Shown: piece by piece, positions 34,705 to 43,035 of the stretch
Numbering within the stretch: position 1 is the stretch's first letter
How the letters are laid out: the number at the start of each line of letters is the position of its first letter
Assembly: GCA_040905145.1 (NCBI GenBank)
Contig: JBBDSC010000085.1
Location: 1 to 43,282, forward strand
Origin: DATGMS01 sp040905145
GTDB lineage: Bacteria; Bacteroidota; Bacteroidia; Cytophagales; Cyclobacteriaceae
DNA length: 43,282 bases
Direction: 5' to 3'
Made by a program: the position numbers and the translations under genes
Notes under the pieces: model-generated
Told to the model about the DNA's origin: nothing
What the model saw: only the letters and a program-made list of their open reading frames with translations
Database searches by the model: none

Positions 34705-34795
34705 ATGTGGAGTTGAGTATTTAGTATGTGGTATTTAGTATATAGAACCACATACCACAACCCACATACCACATACCATATACCACATACCTATA
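34705..34795. repeat. 13-unit heptamer element with strand switch
   Basis: Starting on the base after the araB stop, 91 bases divide into exactly 13 units of 7. Units 1-6 are of the ATGTGGT/ATTTAGT type and units 7-13 of the ACCACAT type, which is the reverse complement of ATGTGGT. The two halves can pair imperfectly (about 14 of 18 bases over the best stretch). It separates araB from the reductase gene, which read in the same direction. Same size and unit count as 21800-21890. Confidence 0.85.
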
Positions 34796-34821
34796 ATAAA
34801 TGAACCAAAACAGCAAAAAAT

Positions 34822-35856
34822 ATGCTCCTTCAGCCGTTAGGTGACACGGGTATCCAGGTGCCACCTATTACTTTTGGTACCAGTGCCCTTGGGAACCTTT
34901 ATACAGCACTTGACCCTCAGGTTAAGCAGGAGATCGTCAAAGAAAGCTTTCATCATTCCCAGCCCCTTACTGTTTTTGATTCTGCAGGTAAATATGGAGC
35001 AGGACTTGCTCTGGAGTCATTAGGGAATAGTTTTCAACAACTGGGAATTTCTCCTGAAAAGGTGGTGATCAGCAATAAGCTGGGCTGGATCCGTTCTCCC
35101 CTTGTTGGGAAAGAACCTTTATTTGAGCCGGGTGTTTGGAAAGGCCTGAGATATGATGCTGTTCAGCAGATCAGTTACCGGGGAATTTTAAGATGCTTTG
35201 AAGAAGGCAATGAGTTGCTTCAGGGATTTGTCCCTCAGTTGGTTTCCGTTCATGACCCTGATGAGTATTTGGCACAAGCCAAAAACCCTGCCGAAGAAGA
35301 AAAGTTGTTTGATGATATTCTTGAAGCTTACAGGGCTTTGGGGGATTTAAAAAAGCAGGGCAAAGTCAAAGGGATTGGAGTCGGGGCCAAAAACTGGAAG
35401 GTGATCCCAAGGATATATGAACATATCAAGCTGGATTGGGTGATGTTTGCCAATAGCATGACCATTATCTCCCATCCGGTCGAACTGTTGGCCTTTATGA
35501 AAAATCTTTCAGCAGAAAATGTAGGTATTTTCAACTCCGCCATTTTCCAATCCGGGTTTTTAGTAGGTGGCGATCATTACGATTACAAATTGATTCAGCC
35601 CGATACCGAAGAAAACCAAAAACTTTTTCAATGGAGGGACAGGTTTTTTGAAGCCTGTATGGATTTCAATTTTTCCCCAGCACATGTTTGTGTCCAATTT
35701 GCCCTGAACGTGCCCGGCGTAACGAGTGTGGCATTGAGCACTACCGATCCCTCTAAAGTAAAAAGAAATGTAGAGGCCACCCAAGTTAAAATTCCCGATG
35801 AATTTTGGAAAGAATTAAAAAGCAGAGGTTTGCTTTCTGAAAACAGTCCCATCTAA
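34822..35856 (+). CDS. Aldo/keto reductase (aldose 1-dehydrogenase / L-fucose dehydrogenase-like)
   Basis: A 344-residue AKR barrel with the full catalytic tetrad: Asp53 and Tyr58 (FDSAGKYG), Lys86 (SNKLGW), His144 (VSVHDPDEY). The opening LGDTGIQVPPITFGTSALGNLY and the overall layout are those of D-threo-aldose 1-dehydrogenase and L-fucose/L-galactose dehydrogenase members, which oxidise a sugar at C1 to its lactone with NAD(P). The neighbouring FucP-type symporter (two bases behind) and sugar kinase agree with a sugar-breakdown job. No lactonase or sugar-acid dehydratase is present in the window, so the complete pathway is not shown. Confidence 0.85.
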   Translation: MLLQPLGDTGIQVPPITFGTSALGNLYTALDPQVKQEIVKESFHHSQPLTVFDSAGKYGAGLALESLGNSFQQLGISPEKVVISNKLGWIRSPLVGKEPLFEPGVWKGLRYDAVQQISYRGILRCFEEGNELLQGFVPQLVSVHDPDEYLAQAKNPAEEEKLFDDILEAYRALGDLKKQGKVKGIGVGAKNWKVIPRIYEHIKLDWVMFANSMTIISHPVELLAFMKNLSAENVGIFNSAIFQSGFLVGGDHYDYKLIQPDTEENQKLFQWRDRFFEACMDFNFSPAHVCVQFALNVPGVTSVALSTTDPSKVKRNVEATQVKIPDEFWKELKSRGLLSENSPI

Positions 35857-35858
35857 CC

Positions 35859-37148
35859 ATGCAAAATAAACTCATGAACACCAATAAATCCGAAAACCAA
35901 AGTCTTATCTCACCAGGCAACTTATGGCCTTTTATATTGATCACCTCCCTTTTCATGCTCTGGGGACTGGCCAATAATATGACAGATACTCTTCTGGCTG
36001 CTTTTAAAAAAATAATGAGCATGACGGATTTTCAGACTTCCTGGATTCAGTTGGCATTTTACGGGGCTTATTTTTGCCTGGCTTTACCCGCTGCCTTATA
36101 CATCAGGAAATACACTTACAAGTCAGGAATCCTATTGGGTTTAGGTCTTTTTGCATTTGGGGCACTTTTGTTTTATCCGGCAAGTTTATTGATGTCGTAC
36201 GGTTTTTTTCTGCTGGCCTTGTACATCCTGGCCGGAGGTCTTTCTATCCTTGAAACATGCGCCAACCCTTATATATTGGTAATGGGGCCGGAAGGGTCGG
36301 CCACCAGGAGACTGAACCTGGCCCAATCTTTTAATCCTATAGGATCAATTATTGGGGTTTTCCTGAGTAAGGTATTTATCCTTTCACAATTAAATCTTGC
36401 TGAGGCAGACGACAGGTCCACCATGTCGCCAGAGGCATTGAAAGCCATTCAATCCGAAGAACTGACGGGGGTAATGAGCGCTTATGTGGGCGTGGCTTTT
36501 TTTCTTGTGTTTTTATGGGTGATAATTAAAATGACCCAAATGCCCAAGGCAAATGAAAATAATGAAAAAAGCCCATTGATGCCTGCATTCAAACGGTTAT
36601 TGAACAATAGAAAATATGTGGCAGGGGTAATTGCCCAGTTTTTTTATGTAGGTGCCCAAATTGGAGTCTGGTCCTTTACCATACGTTATGTCATGGAGGC
36701 ACTGGAGCTCAATGAAAGCTCTGCCTCCGATTATTATATGATAGCCATCGTCTTATTTACAGGAAGCCGATTTGTCTTCACTGCTTTAATGAAATATATA
36801 CAACCTTCGCTATTGCTGTCAATAAGTGCATTTGCGGCTATTATTTGTTCTTTTATTGTGATTTATGGAGAGGGAATGACAGGTGTGATGGCTTTAGTGG
36901 CGATTTCCGGATGTATGTCCTTAATGTTCCCCACCATTTATGCTTTAGCTGCGGAAAGATTGGGAGAAGACACTAAATTGGGGGGATCTGGCCTGATCAT
37001 GGCCATACTTGGAGGGGCAGTATTGACTGCTGTGCAGGGCCAGGTTTCAGATGGCTATGGAAGTGTTAACCTTTCCTTTTATGTGCCATTGGCCTGCTTT
37101 GTAGTGGTGCTTCTATTTGGTGCTTTTCATTATAGAAGGATAACTTAA
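35859..37148 (+). CDS. fucP: FucP-type sugar:H+ symporter (MFS)
   Basis: The 429-residue protein has twelve predicted membrane helices and the FucP pattern: FMLWGLANNMTDTLLAAFKKIMSM, QTSWIQLAFYGAYFCLALPA, GGLSILETCANPYILVMGPEGSATRRLNLAQSFNPIGSIIG. These match the L-fucose permease of E. coli and its Bacteroidota relatives, some of which carry other sugars. ATG at 35859 follows the reductase stop by two bases; a second ATG at 35874 (MNTNKSENQ) is equally plausible. The substrate is inferred from the family and may be L-fucose, L-arabinose or another pentose or deoxyhexose. Confidence 0.9.
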   Translation: MQNKLMNTNKSENQSLISPGNLWPFILITSLFMLWGLANNMTDTLLAAFKKIMSMTDFQTSWIQLAFYGAYFCLALPAALYIRKYTYKSGILLGLGLFAFGALLFYPASLLMSYGFFLLALYILAGGLSILETCANPYILVMGPEGSATRRLNLAQSFNPIGSIIGVFLSKVFILSQLNLAEADDRSTMSPEALKAIQSEELTGVMSAYVGVAFFLVFLWVIIKMTQMPKANENNEKSPLMPAFKRLLNNRKYVAGVIAQFFYVGAQIGVWSFTIRYVMEALELNESSASDYYMIAIVLFTGSRFVFTALMKYIQPSLLLSISAFAAIICSFIVIYGEGMTGVMALVAISGCMSLMFPTIYALAAERLGEDTKLGGSGLIMAILGGAVLTAVQGQVSDGYGSVNLSFYVPLACFVVVLLFGAFHYRRIT

Positions 37149-37156
37149 GGTGCGGA

Positions 37157-37179
37157 TACTTGGGAATTTTCTGAAAACA
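37157..37179 (+). promoter_or_regulatory. Second copy of the sequence at 32969
   Basis: TACTTGGGAATTTT followed by CTGAAAACA repeats the tract at 32969-32989 with small gaps. The core TTTTCTGAAAA is itself palindromic. It lies 17 bases before the TIM-barrel gene. Its role is unproven. Confidence 0.3.
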
Positions 37180-37195
37180 ATTAAAAGATTCATGC

Positions 37196-38116
37196 ATGAA
37201 ATTGAATAAAAGAGGTTTTCTAAAATCACTGATAGCAGTCCCGGTATTGGTCTCCATGGGTTTAGTAAGACCCGGGGCGGTTCCTTCCCGGAAAGCGATA
37301 AAAGGGGAAGGGGGCAATCTTAAAACCAGTCTCAATGCCTACTCCTTCAATGAGCCTCTCAGTAAAGGAGAAATGGATCTTGATGACTTGCTGGAATTCT
37401 GCGCCAGCCATCACTTTGATGCGGTGGATCTTACCGGGTATTATTTTCCAGGGTATCCCGAGGTACCTTCTGATCGATATATTTATGATATCAAACGCAA
37501 AGCTTTTCGTTTGGGATTGGAGATCAGTGGCACAGGGGTTAGGAATGATTTTACCGATCCGGATCAAAGCAGAAGAAAAAAGGATATTGAGCTTGTTAAA
37601 AACTGGATTTTGGCGGCCGAAAAAATGGGAGCCCCGGTGATTCGAATATTTTCAGGTACCCAAAATCCGGAAGGCTATTCTTGGGAACAGGTGGCAGAAT
37701 GGATGATGAAGGACATACAGGAATGCATAACATTTGGTAAAAACCATGGGGTGGTAGTAGCGGTTCAAAATCACAATGATTTTATCCAAACGGCAGATCA
37801 TGTGGAGAAGCTGATGCAAAAGATCGGCTCTCCATGGTTCGGGCTGATTCTTGATACCGGAAGTTATGGGGCAGGGGATCCTTATGAAGAAATAGCGAAA
37901 AGCATCCCTTATGCGGTAAGCTGGCAAATAAAAGAAAAGATCAACCGTAACGGAAAAGAAGAGGAAATAGAACTTGAGAAGTTGTTGGCTCTTATTAAAT
38001 CTTCGGACTACAGTGGTTACTTACCGATAGAAACCCTTGGCCCAGGGAATCCTTTTGAAAAAGTACCCTTTTTTTTGGAGAAGGTGCGATTAGCTTTGGA
38101 AAAGGATTATAGTTAA
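37196..38116 (+). CDS. Exported sugar phosphate isomerase/epimerase-like TIM-barrel protein
   Basis: The 306-residue product has an N-terminal export signal resembling a Tat leader but with Lys-Arg for the twin arginine (NKRGFLKSLIAVPVLVSMG). The rest is an AP-endonuclease-2/xylose-isomerase-like barrel with likely metal ligands in VAVQNHNDF, LILDTGSYGAGDPYEEI and YLPIETLGPG. Such proteins are common beside sugar-use genes in Bacteroidota and are thought to isomerise, epimerise or otherwise act on sugars in the periplasm; no exact reaction is known here. It is the last gene of the plus-strand sugar cluster and starts 47 bases after the symporter. Confidence 0.82.
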   Translation: MKLNKRGFLKSLIAVPVLVSMGLVRPGAVPSRKAIKGEGGNLKTSLNAYSFNEPLSKGEMDLDDLLEFCASHHFDAVDLTGYYFPGYPEVPSDRYIYDIKRKAFRLGLEISGTGVRNDFTDPDQSRRKKDIELVKNWILAAEKMGAPVIRIFSGTQNPEGYSWEQVAEWMMKDIQECITFGKNHGVVVAVQNHNDFIQTADHVEKLMQKIGSPWFGLILDTGSYGAGDPYEEIAKSIPYAVSWQIKEKINRNGKEEEIELEKLLALIKSSDYSGYLPIETLGPGNPFEKVPFFLEKVRLALEKDYS

Positions 38117-38500
38117 AATTCTGATGAAAATAATCATACACTTCGTAGCTTTGTCTGAGTTCGAAAAGGTATTCTTCACGCCAGTCTCCCATTAATGCCT
38201 GGGCTATTTCTTTCCTGGATTTCTTGACGTTGAAATGGGCCATTGCTGCGAGTTGCTCCGGATTTCTTTCCAAAAGGCTTTGGCGATGACGGCAGTATTG
38301 GCGCAGCGACTCGGTAAACAGATCGGGGATAAAACTCCCCTCTAATAGACCCAGGGTACGGAGCTTTGGATCCACTGGCAATCCATCACATCTGTCTTAA
38401 AGTATTCTATACGGGATATCCTGAACCGGATTCACCAGCCATTGTTGCAGATGTTCCAGAACGGGGAACTTTTCCACCCAACCAGCATCGAACTCGAACT
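38117..38500 (-). pseudogene. Decayed IS110-family transposase fragment
   Basis: On the minus strand, pieces of an IS110-type transposase read in broken frames: LVNPV then KTDVMDCQWIQ (about 38365-38430), then after a one-base loss KLRTLGLLEGSFIPD and LRQYCRHRQSLLE, then, after an internal deletion, NPEQLAAMAHFNVKKSRKEIAQALMGDWREEYLFELRQSYEVYDYF. The order fits family members (DEDD catalytic region end, middle, then the domain before the C-terminal part). The start of the protein, the rest of the C-terminal half and the element ends are gone. It lies between two convergent genes, both intact. A 128-codon frame through it is not a real gene. Confidence 0.75.
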
Positions 38501-38569
38501 CTATGGTATCATTTTTACAAACGGTCTTTGATGAATGCTGTATCCAAATTTACAAAAAAAGTTATTACT

Positions 38570-39445
38570 CTAAATGCTGGAAACCTTGGCTTCTTTGTTT
38601 ATTTTCTTTACCAGCCCTTGTAGTACTTTCCCGGGGCCGCATTCTAAAAATTGAGTGGCCCCATCCTTAACCATGTTTTGCACAGATTGTGTCCATTTTA
38701 CGGGAGCTGTCAGTTGGGCAATTAGATTCTTTTTGATCATTTCCAGATCGGTTACCCCCGTGGTGCTTACATTTTGGTATATGGGGCAAATGGGATCATG
38801 GAATACGGCATTTTCGATGGCTCTTTCCAGCTTTTCCCTGGCCGGTTCCATGAAGGGGGAGTGAAAGGCACCTCCTACAGGAAGGGGAAGGGCCCTTTTG
38901 GCACCGGCTTCCTTCATCTTTTCACAAGCTATTTCCACCCCTTTGATAGAGCCGGAAATCACCAATTGGCCGGGACAGTTATAATTGGCAGGAACCACTA
39001 CTTCACCATCAATGGAAGCACATATTTCCTCCACTTCTTCATCCCCCAGGCCCAGTATGGCTGCCATGCTGGAAGGGTTGATCTCACAAGCTTCCTGCAT
39101 GGCCAGTGCCCGCTGATAAACCAGGTTAAGACCATCTTCAAAAGTTAAAACGCCATTTGCCACCAAAGCTGAAAATTCCCCCAAGGAATGTCCTGCGACC
39201 ATATCCGGTTTAAAAGCAGGATAGGTTTTGGCAAGTATGACCGAATGAAGAAATATGGCGGGCTGGGTCACTTGCGTCTGCTTTAACTCTTCTTCTGTAC
39301 CCTCGAACATAATTTGGGTGATAGCAAAGCCCAACAGCTCATTGGCTTGGTCAAATAATTTTTTGGCGATGTCATTGGAACGGTACAGTTCTTTTCCCAT
39401 TCCTTCAAATTGAGCCCCTTGACCGGGAAAAATATAAGCTTTCAT
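38570..39445 (-). CDS. fabD: Malonyl-CoA:ACP transacylase
   Basis: FabD charges acyl carrier protein with malonate for fatty acid synthesis. The 291-residue protein has the GQGAQ loop (residues 8-12), the nucleophile elbow GHSLG with Ser87, the catalytic His in GGAFHSPFM near residue 193, and the C-terminal ECGPGKVLQGLVKK segment. Length is normal (E. coli 309). It stands alone; no other fab gene adjoins. Its 3' end faces the decayed IS110 element. Confidence 0.96.
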   Translation of the reverse strand: MKAYIFPGQGAQFEGMGKELYRSNDIAKKLFDQANELLGFAITQIMFEGTEEELKQTQVTQPAIFLHSVILAKTYPAFKPDMVAGHSLGEFSALVANGVLTFEDGLNLVYQRALAMQEACEINPSSMAAILGLGDEEVEEICASIDGEVVVPANYNCPGQLVISGSIKGVEIACEKMKEAGAKRALPLPVGGAFHSPFMEPAREKLERAIENAVFHDPICPIYQNVSTTGVTDLEMIKKNLIAQLTAPVKWTQSVQNMVKDGATQFLECGPGKVLQGLVKKINKEAKVSSI

Positions 39446-39465
39446 ATAAACGATTAATTAGAAGG

Positions 39466-39473
39466 CAAAGGTA
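39466..39473 (-). promoter_or_regulatory. Candidate -7 box for fabD
   Basis: On the minus strand the bases read TACCTTTG, matching TAnnTTTG, 20 bases before the fabD start codon. No -33 element recognised. Confidence 0.4.
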
Positions 39474-39587
39474 ACAATTTTAATCGCAGGTTTTGAATTT
39501 TATATTTTGGTCATTGTTTGTTTTTTGTTTATTATCATGTAAAACTTCTTCGGGATGTCAGAAAAATCAGCCAAACCACAACTGTTG

Positions 39588-39622
39588 GCCCTATACCACA
39601 TACCCTATACTACATACTATCT
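39588..39622 (+). repeat. Heptamer array, consensus ACCMYAT
   Basis: Five in-phase units of seven bases, including ACCACAT (39595-39601), ACCCTAT (39602-39608) and ACTACAT (39609-39615). The unit is close to that of the right half of the 34705-34795 element. No inverted partner half is seen nearby. It lies in the spacer between the start of fabD and the end of the DCC gene. Confidence 0.65.
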
Positions 39623-39630
39623 CGTCTTCC

Positions 39631-40041
39631 TTACAGAAACCTGGATTTTTCCTCAGGTGTAGGGAGCCTACAGGTTTCTTTTTTTCCATACCATTTGTAC
39701 CTGTTTTTTGCTATCCAATCATAAATGGGATCTCTCAACATTGCCGGAACGATGATGAAAACATACAAGAGGGGCCAAACTCCCTTCAGCTTTTTTGTGA
39801 TTTCCAAAGCGGCCCTGCTTTTATAAAAGACCTTGTCTCCACGTATCAAAATGATGGAATCAAGATAATCGCTATTGATATTATAACCTTCAAGAAGTTC
39901 TCTTGTTTTCTCATCTTGTAAAGCAGCCACTTTGAAATGGCCCTTTTTATCATTACGGATGATTATATCTACAGCATTGTTGCACAGATTACAGACACCG
40001 TCAAATAGGACAATATCATAACGATCTTGAATTCGGCTCAT
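39631..40041 (-). CDS. DCC-family thiol-disulfide oxidoreductase-like protein (DUF393)
   Basis: A 136-residue protein with the family mark D-G-x-C-x-x-C near the N-terminus: Asp14-Gly15, Cys17 and Cys20 in LFDGVCNLC. It has a thioredoxin-like layout with a hydrophobic segment near the C-terminal third (WPLLYVFIIVPAMLRDPIYDWIAKNRYKW), also typical of the family. Its start overlaps the stop of the large secreted-protein gene by four bases (ATGA), which implies one transcript. Whether the two products work together is unknown; disulfide handling of the secreted protein, which has several cysteine pairs, is a guess. Confidence 0.9.
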   Translation of the reverse strand: MSRIQDRYDIVLFDGVCNLCNNAVDIIIRNDKKGHFKVAALQDEKTRELLEGYNINSDYLDSIILIRGDKVFYKSRAALEITKKLKGVWPLLYVFIIVPAMLRDPIYDWIAKNRYKWYGKKETCRLPTPEEKSRFL

Positions 40042-42815
40042 CTTAAAATTTGTATGGTTCCTTTTAACTTTTGATTCCTATTGCCTTCATCCAGGACATC
40101 AAATACTACATTTCCGGAATAAAAATAAGTTCCTGCTGGTAGTTCTTTGCCATTTTTATCCCTGCCGTCCCAATTGATATAGATGTCATTTTCAGCAGAA
40201 GCCGTGCTGTTGTATTCAAAAACAGCAACTCCCCATCTATTATAAATGCTGATATCCACTGCTTCAACAAACCTGGGACATCTGGGGAAAGGATTATCAT
40301 ATGCCTTAAAGGTATCATTGGTATTATCCCCATTGGGAGTGAAAGCATTTGGCAGCTCATAATTGGGACAATTATCAATGCACACGATATTACTTGGGCC
40401 ACTTTCATTGCCCGATCTGTCCACAGCCGTAATATAATAGCAGCCTTTTAATTCTGGCAGATTATTCATTCTGGTCTGCATTTCAAATACTGACAGGGTC
40501 TTGACCAACTTAAAATCACCCTCTTCCCCATCTGGGGAGAAATAAAGCCTGAATCCCCCCAGTTCATCATCGCAGTCTCCGGAAAAGTCCGGCTCCCAGC
40601 TTAAATCATGATGAAAATCATTAAAGCCACAAGGTTTGTCGGCAAGGAATTCCTCACAGACAGGGCCTTCATAGGACAAAACAGGCGGGCAAGGCAGCCG
40701 ATCATCATCGGGCCTGGCACAAATGATCTGGGACTTGTTTTCCAAGGGATATACCAACTGATCAATATTGTAGGCACCTTCAGTAATTACGTAATAACAG
40801 TATTCTGTGTCTTCGTTCAATGGAACCCCATTGTGACTCCCATCATCAAAGAAGGTGAAACCTTCGGAAGTAACGTCTACCTCTGCAATCAAAGCAAAGG
40901 TATCGACGTCCCGCCCGCCCGCATCTGTTCTATTTCTGTATACTTCATGGGTGAAGGTAGATATCTCATTGTTCCAGGGTACATCAAAAGTCCAGTTCAA
41001 TTCAATGGCTTCATTAATGATAGTGGGTTGCAGCCTTACGGAAGAAGCGATACTGGAGGTGTCAATCTTCTGATCGCCATCTATTAAGACCACACTATAA
41101 TTGTAGACCACATCTTCTGTATTGCTTTGGAGGTCTGTAAAGACAGTGTCTGAAGTGACAGTTAAAGAAGTTAAATTTTCACTTCCGGTAAAACCCTCTG
41201 CTCTCAAAAGTTCATATTGATAAGGACCGGGATATTGTTCTGTATCAATATCATAGGGGGGAGTCCACCTGACAAGTATCTCCCCGTTCTCTGTATGGGT
41301 TTCCTCTATACTTACATTGGTGATCAGGGGAACATCCACATCTACAGTAATACAAAATTCCTCTGAAACTTTGCTTTCTCCCGACCGGGGAGAAGGGAAT
41401 TCCGCTACCAATCGGTAACAATAAGTATTTCCCGGAGCCAAACCTTCCCCTTCATTGGTATCCAAAAATTCAGTGATTTCCATGTTTGTAGTACCAACCA
41501 GTTCGTAACCAGGCCTTATGCCAGTTTCACAGGAGTCAGGCTCATAGGGGTCACTGTGGGTCCGACGCCACACTTGCATGGTTTCTGCTGTTGTGCCACA
41601 AGAATAAGGATCCCAGCGGATGTCCGCAGTCCTGCCAGCTTCTTGATCCAGGGAAGCGATAACGGGAGGAGGGCCTATAACGGTAATATTCCATGTCTTT
41701 ATATCTACAAGTGAGGGTCCTGAATCCGGATCATCACTTATCCTTACCCTTATTTGGTATTGTCTGTCCCTGACATGGTCACATACGGTTTGCCAGTTAA
41801 AATTTATTATGCCAGGTGAAGGTTGGAAAACAGAGGCAGGATTATAGGAAGCGGGAGAGGAAGTGATTTCAATAGGGTCGCCGAAAACTTCTATTTTTAT
41901 AGGATCACCGTCAGGGTCACTGCCCTGTATTATTTCCTCAATATTGGTTCCAGCTACCACGCATATATCCTCAGGCAACTGGAGTTCGGGCCTTTGATTG
42001 TCCGTATTTTCTATGATAATCTGCATGTCCCTTACCACGTATCCAATCCTTTCGTACACCCCGTTCACCTTGCGCCATTCTTCTATCCTGAAAGCCACAT
42101 TGAATTGACCTTCTGTTCCAGGGGCATCCCAAATCAGGTCCCCCGTCAGGGGATCCAGGGTTAAATAAGGTTCACCGGTACCATCTTGAGTACTAAAGCT
42201 AAATTCACCGGATGCAGGGCTTCTGTAATTGTTCACTTCTCTCTGGAAAGCTTGTTTCGGCACATCCAACACATAAGCCAAGCTATCCCCATCGGGATCA
42301 TAGGCTCCTGGATTATGGATATAGGTTTGGTTTACTGCCCCGTTATCTACAGGAGGGATGGTTAACACCGGAGAATTGTTGATGCCTAAAAAAGGATCAA
42401 TGGTAATGGAAGTTTCAATATAAAAAGGAGTATCCACAGATTGGTCCATATTCAGGGTATTGTCGTTGCGGTTAAATTCCTGAAAACGTATGGAATAATT
42501 CCCAGGACCTTGATAGGTATGGGTAATTACAAAAGTGTTTTTCTCAATTTGATCTCCCAGGGATTCAACGGTGGAGAAATCACTTTCCGTGTTCAACACC
42601 TCCACCCGTCCATCTCCGAAATTGATCTCCCCCGGACCAAATATTACCGAAGACCCTGTGTCAGTATAGCCCACAACCGTGATGCGGTAGGTCAATGTCT
42701 GGACAGAAATCCTTTCTGCAATTATTTCGCCTGCACGAATGTGTGTAGCAAATACATGATGGTTTACTGTTGCAATTAGGCCAATGATGAGTAAAAATAG
42801 ATAGCGAAATTTCAT
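40038..42815 (-). CDS. Large secreted protein with type IX secretion (gliding-type) C-terminal domain
   Basis: With the start at MKFRYLFLLII (42815) the 925-residue product begins with a clean signal peptide ending V-F-A before THIRAGEI. The N-terminal third has PKD/cadherin-like segments (NSPVLTIPPVD, DPDGDSLAYVLDVP, TLDPLTGDLIWDAP). The middle has fibronectin type III-like repeats with paired cysteines. The last about 105 residues (YELPNAFTPNGDNTNDTF, ISIYNRWGVAVFEY, WDGRDKNGKELPAGTYFY) are the CHU_C/gliding-motility C-terminal sorting domain that sends proteins through the type IX system to the surface or medium. The first frame start (42842) adds nine residues in front of the signal and is less likely. 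Confidence 0.92.
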   Translation of the reverse strand: MKFRYLFLLIIGLIATVNHHVFATHIRAGEIIAERISVQTLTYRITVVGYTDTGSSVIFGPGEINFGDGRVEVLNTESDFSTVESLGDQIEKNTFVITHTYQGPGNYSIRFQEFNRNDNTLNMDQSVDTPFYIETSITIDPFLGINNSPVLTIPPVDNGAVNQTYIHNPGAYDPDGDSLAYVLDVPKQAFQREVNNYRSPASGEFSFSTQDGTGEPYLTLDPLTGDLIWDAPGTEGQFNVAFRIEEWRKVNGVYERIGYVVRDMQIIIENTDNQRPELQLPEDICVVAGTNIEEIIQGSDPDGDPIKIEVFGDPIEITSSPASYNPASVFQPSPGIINFNWQTVCDHVRDRQYQIRVRISDDPDSGPSLVDIKTWNITVIGPPPVIASLDQEAGRTADIRWDPYSCGTTAETMQVWRRTHSDPYEPDSCETGIRPGYELVGTTNMEITEFLDTNEGEGLAPGNTYCYRLVAEFPSPRSGESKVSEEFCITVDVDVPLITNVSIEETHTENGEILVRWTPPYDIDTEQYPGPYQYELLRAEGFTGSENLTSLTVTSDTVFTDLQSNTEDVVYNYSVVLIDGDQKIDTSSIASSVRLQPTIINEAIELNWTFDVPWNNEISTFTHEVYRNRTDAGGRDVDTFALIAEVDVTSEGFTFFDDGSHNGVPLNEDTEYCYYVITEGAYNIDQLVYPLENKSQIICARPDDDRLPCPPVLSYEGPVCEEFLADKPCGFNDFHHDLSWEPDFSGDCDDELGGFRLYFSPDGEEGDFKLVKTLSVFEMQTRMNNLPELKGCYYITAVDRSGNESGPSNIVCIDNCPNYELPNAFTPNGDNTNDTFKAYDNPFPRCPRFVEAVDISIYNRWGVAVFEYNSTASAENDIYINWDGRDKNGKELPAGTYFYSGNVVFDVLDEGNRNQKLKGTIQILR

Positions 42816-42848
42816 GTGTATATAATTGACTTTAATGGTCATGATTTG

Positions 42849-42864
42849 TCCCGTTCCCCCGGGA
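42849..42864. repeat. TCCCG/CGGGA hairpin
   Basis: Perfect five-base arms (42849-42853 and 42860-42864) about 35 bases upstream of the large secreted-protein start. The flanks (TTTGTCCCG, CGGGATA) match those of the hairpins at 105 and 43022. Confidence 0.45.
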
Positions 42865-43021
42865 TAGCCTGCCCCGAGTTTTTTATCGGTGGAATAGCCA
42901 ATCCGTTTCTACTGAGTATGAAGTTTGGGTTTTTTCAAAATATTTATCCTCGGTGTGTATGACACTTTTTCATGGCTATTTCATGTGGTTTATCATTTGC
43001 TTTTTATAGGTCACGACTTGC

Positions 43022-43035
43022 CCCGCCAAAGCGGG
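43022..43035. repeat. CCCGC/GCGGG hairpin
   Basis: Perfect five-base arms around a CAAA loop. The following bases (GCGGGATA) repeat those after the hairpin at 42849. Third member of the CCCG/CGGG set of this window. Confidence 0.45.

Noticed and set aside
34705..34795. CRISPR array
   Set aside because: Units are 7 bases and contiguous, with no spacers and no cas genes in the window.
37995..38381. 128-residue hypothetical protein on the minus strand
   Set aside because: It is part of a broken IS110 transposase and runs on into the antisense of the TIM-barrel gene.
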